A stretch of DNA of 64,000 nt from Sulfoacidibacillus thermotolerans (GTDB lineage Bacteria; Bacillota; Bacilli; Alicyclobacillales; SLC66). The position numbers and the translations under genes are program-made. Positions 61,062-64,000 of this stretch are shown here, piece by piece (the first letter of the stretch is position 1; every line of letters starts with the position of its first letter). Under the pieces are notes generated by a model that worked only from the letters and a program-made list of their open reading frames with translations, had not been told where the DNA came from and searched no databases. The stretch lies in the NCBI RefSeq assembly GCF_003144315.1, contig NZ_MPDK01000002.1, forward strand, positions 310,001-374,000, read 5' to 3'.

Positions 61062-64000
<2,939 letters not shown>

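Overview
The window looks like the chromosome of a spore-forming member of the Bacilli. The evidence is a GerA-type germinant receptor operon, the cortex-lytic enzyme SleL, a YjcZ-like small protein, the SASP Tlp, GerE, an S-box riboswitch, PspA, a B. subtilis-type sdhCAB operon and Gram-positive ribosome binding sites with many TTG and GTG starts. The gene mix (B12-dependent ribonucleotide reductase, urease, fatty acid degradation) would suit an Alicyclobacillaceae-like organism. That placement is inference from gene content only.

Main discovery: the late sporulation regulator gene gerE is split in two. Its promoter, start and first 52 codons lie at 13999-14157 (minus strand). Its last 28 codons and terminator lie at 3180-3300 (minus strand). 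Both halves carry the same 15-bp sequence (3286-3300 and 14002-14016) in the same reading frame. Joining them there gives an intact 75-residue protein that closely matches B. subtilis GerE from memory. The 10,716 bp between them carry a large serine recombinase (6958-8577) of the SpoIVCA/SprA type, preceded by a small translationally coupled ORF. The layout is that of a developmentally excised intervening element such as skin in sigK or SPbeta in spsM. Here the cargo is metabolic (bioA-bioF-bioD, a trans-sulfuration-type PLP enzyme, an amino acid permease, two small membrane proteins with a LysR regulator) plus the spore gene tlp, with no recognisable phage structural genes.

Layout. 1-3.1 kb: partial DUF420-like protein, RraA-like protein and an OmpR-type two-component pair. 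3.2-14.2 kb: the gerE intervening element. 14.4-20.4 kb: sdhCAB and a metX-hom operon under a SAM-I riboswitch. 20.4-26.7 kb: a urease operon (ureA, a fused ureB-ureC, ureF, ureG, ureD, no ureE), a structured intergenic region and a divergent Nramp-type transporter. 26.7-39.9 kb: uvrC, NfeD-like protein, pspA, aroA-type DAHP synthase with hisC, ilvA, a TetR regulator, DUF502, a lytic transglycosylase, ferredoxin, a CBS/HlyC protein and ppa. 40-45 kb: acyl-CoA ligase and enoyl-CoA hydratase with a palindromic operator, small proteins, a nitronate monooxygenase-like protein and a Cas4/RecB-like nuclease. 45.2-50.9 kb: a sporulation and germination block (yjcZ-like, gerA-gerB-gerC, sleL). 51-60.6 kb: hsp20, nrdR-nrdJ with NrdR boxes, cobalamin adenosyltransferase, and MBL, Nudix and glutamate-synthase-like proteins. 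60.7-64 kb: the 3' part of an rRNA operon on the minus strand (23S, 5S, tRNA-Val, terminator); 16S would lie beyond the window.

Functional links: the cobalamin adenosyltransferase can make the cofactor that the class II ribonucleotide reductase uses. The Nramp-like transporter may supply metal to urease. Succinate dehydrogenase, acyl-CoA ligase and enoyl-CoA hydratase point to aerobic fatty acid and TCA metabolism.
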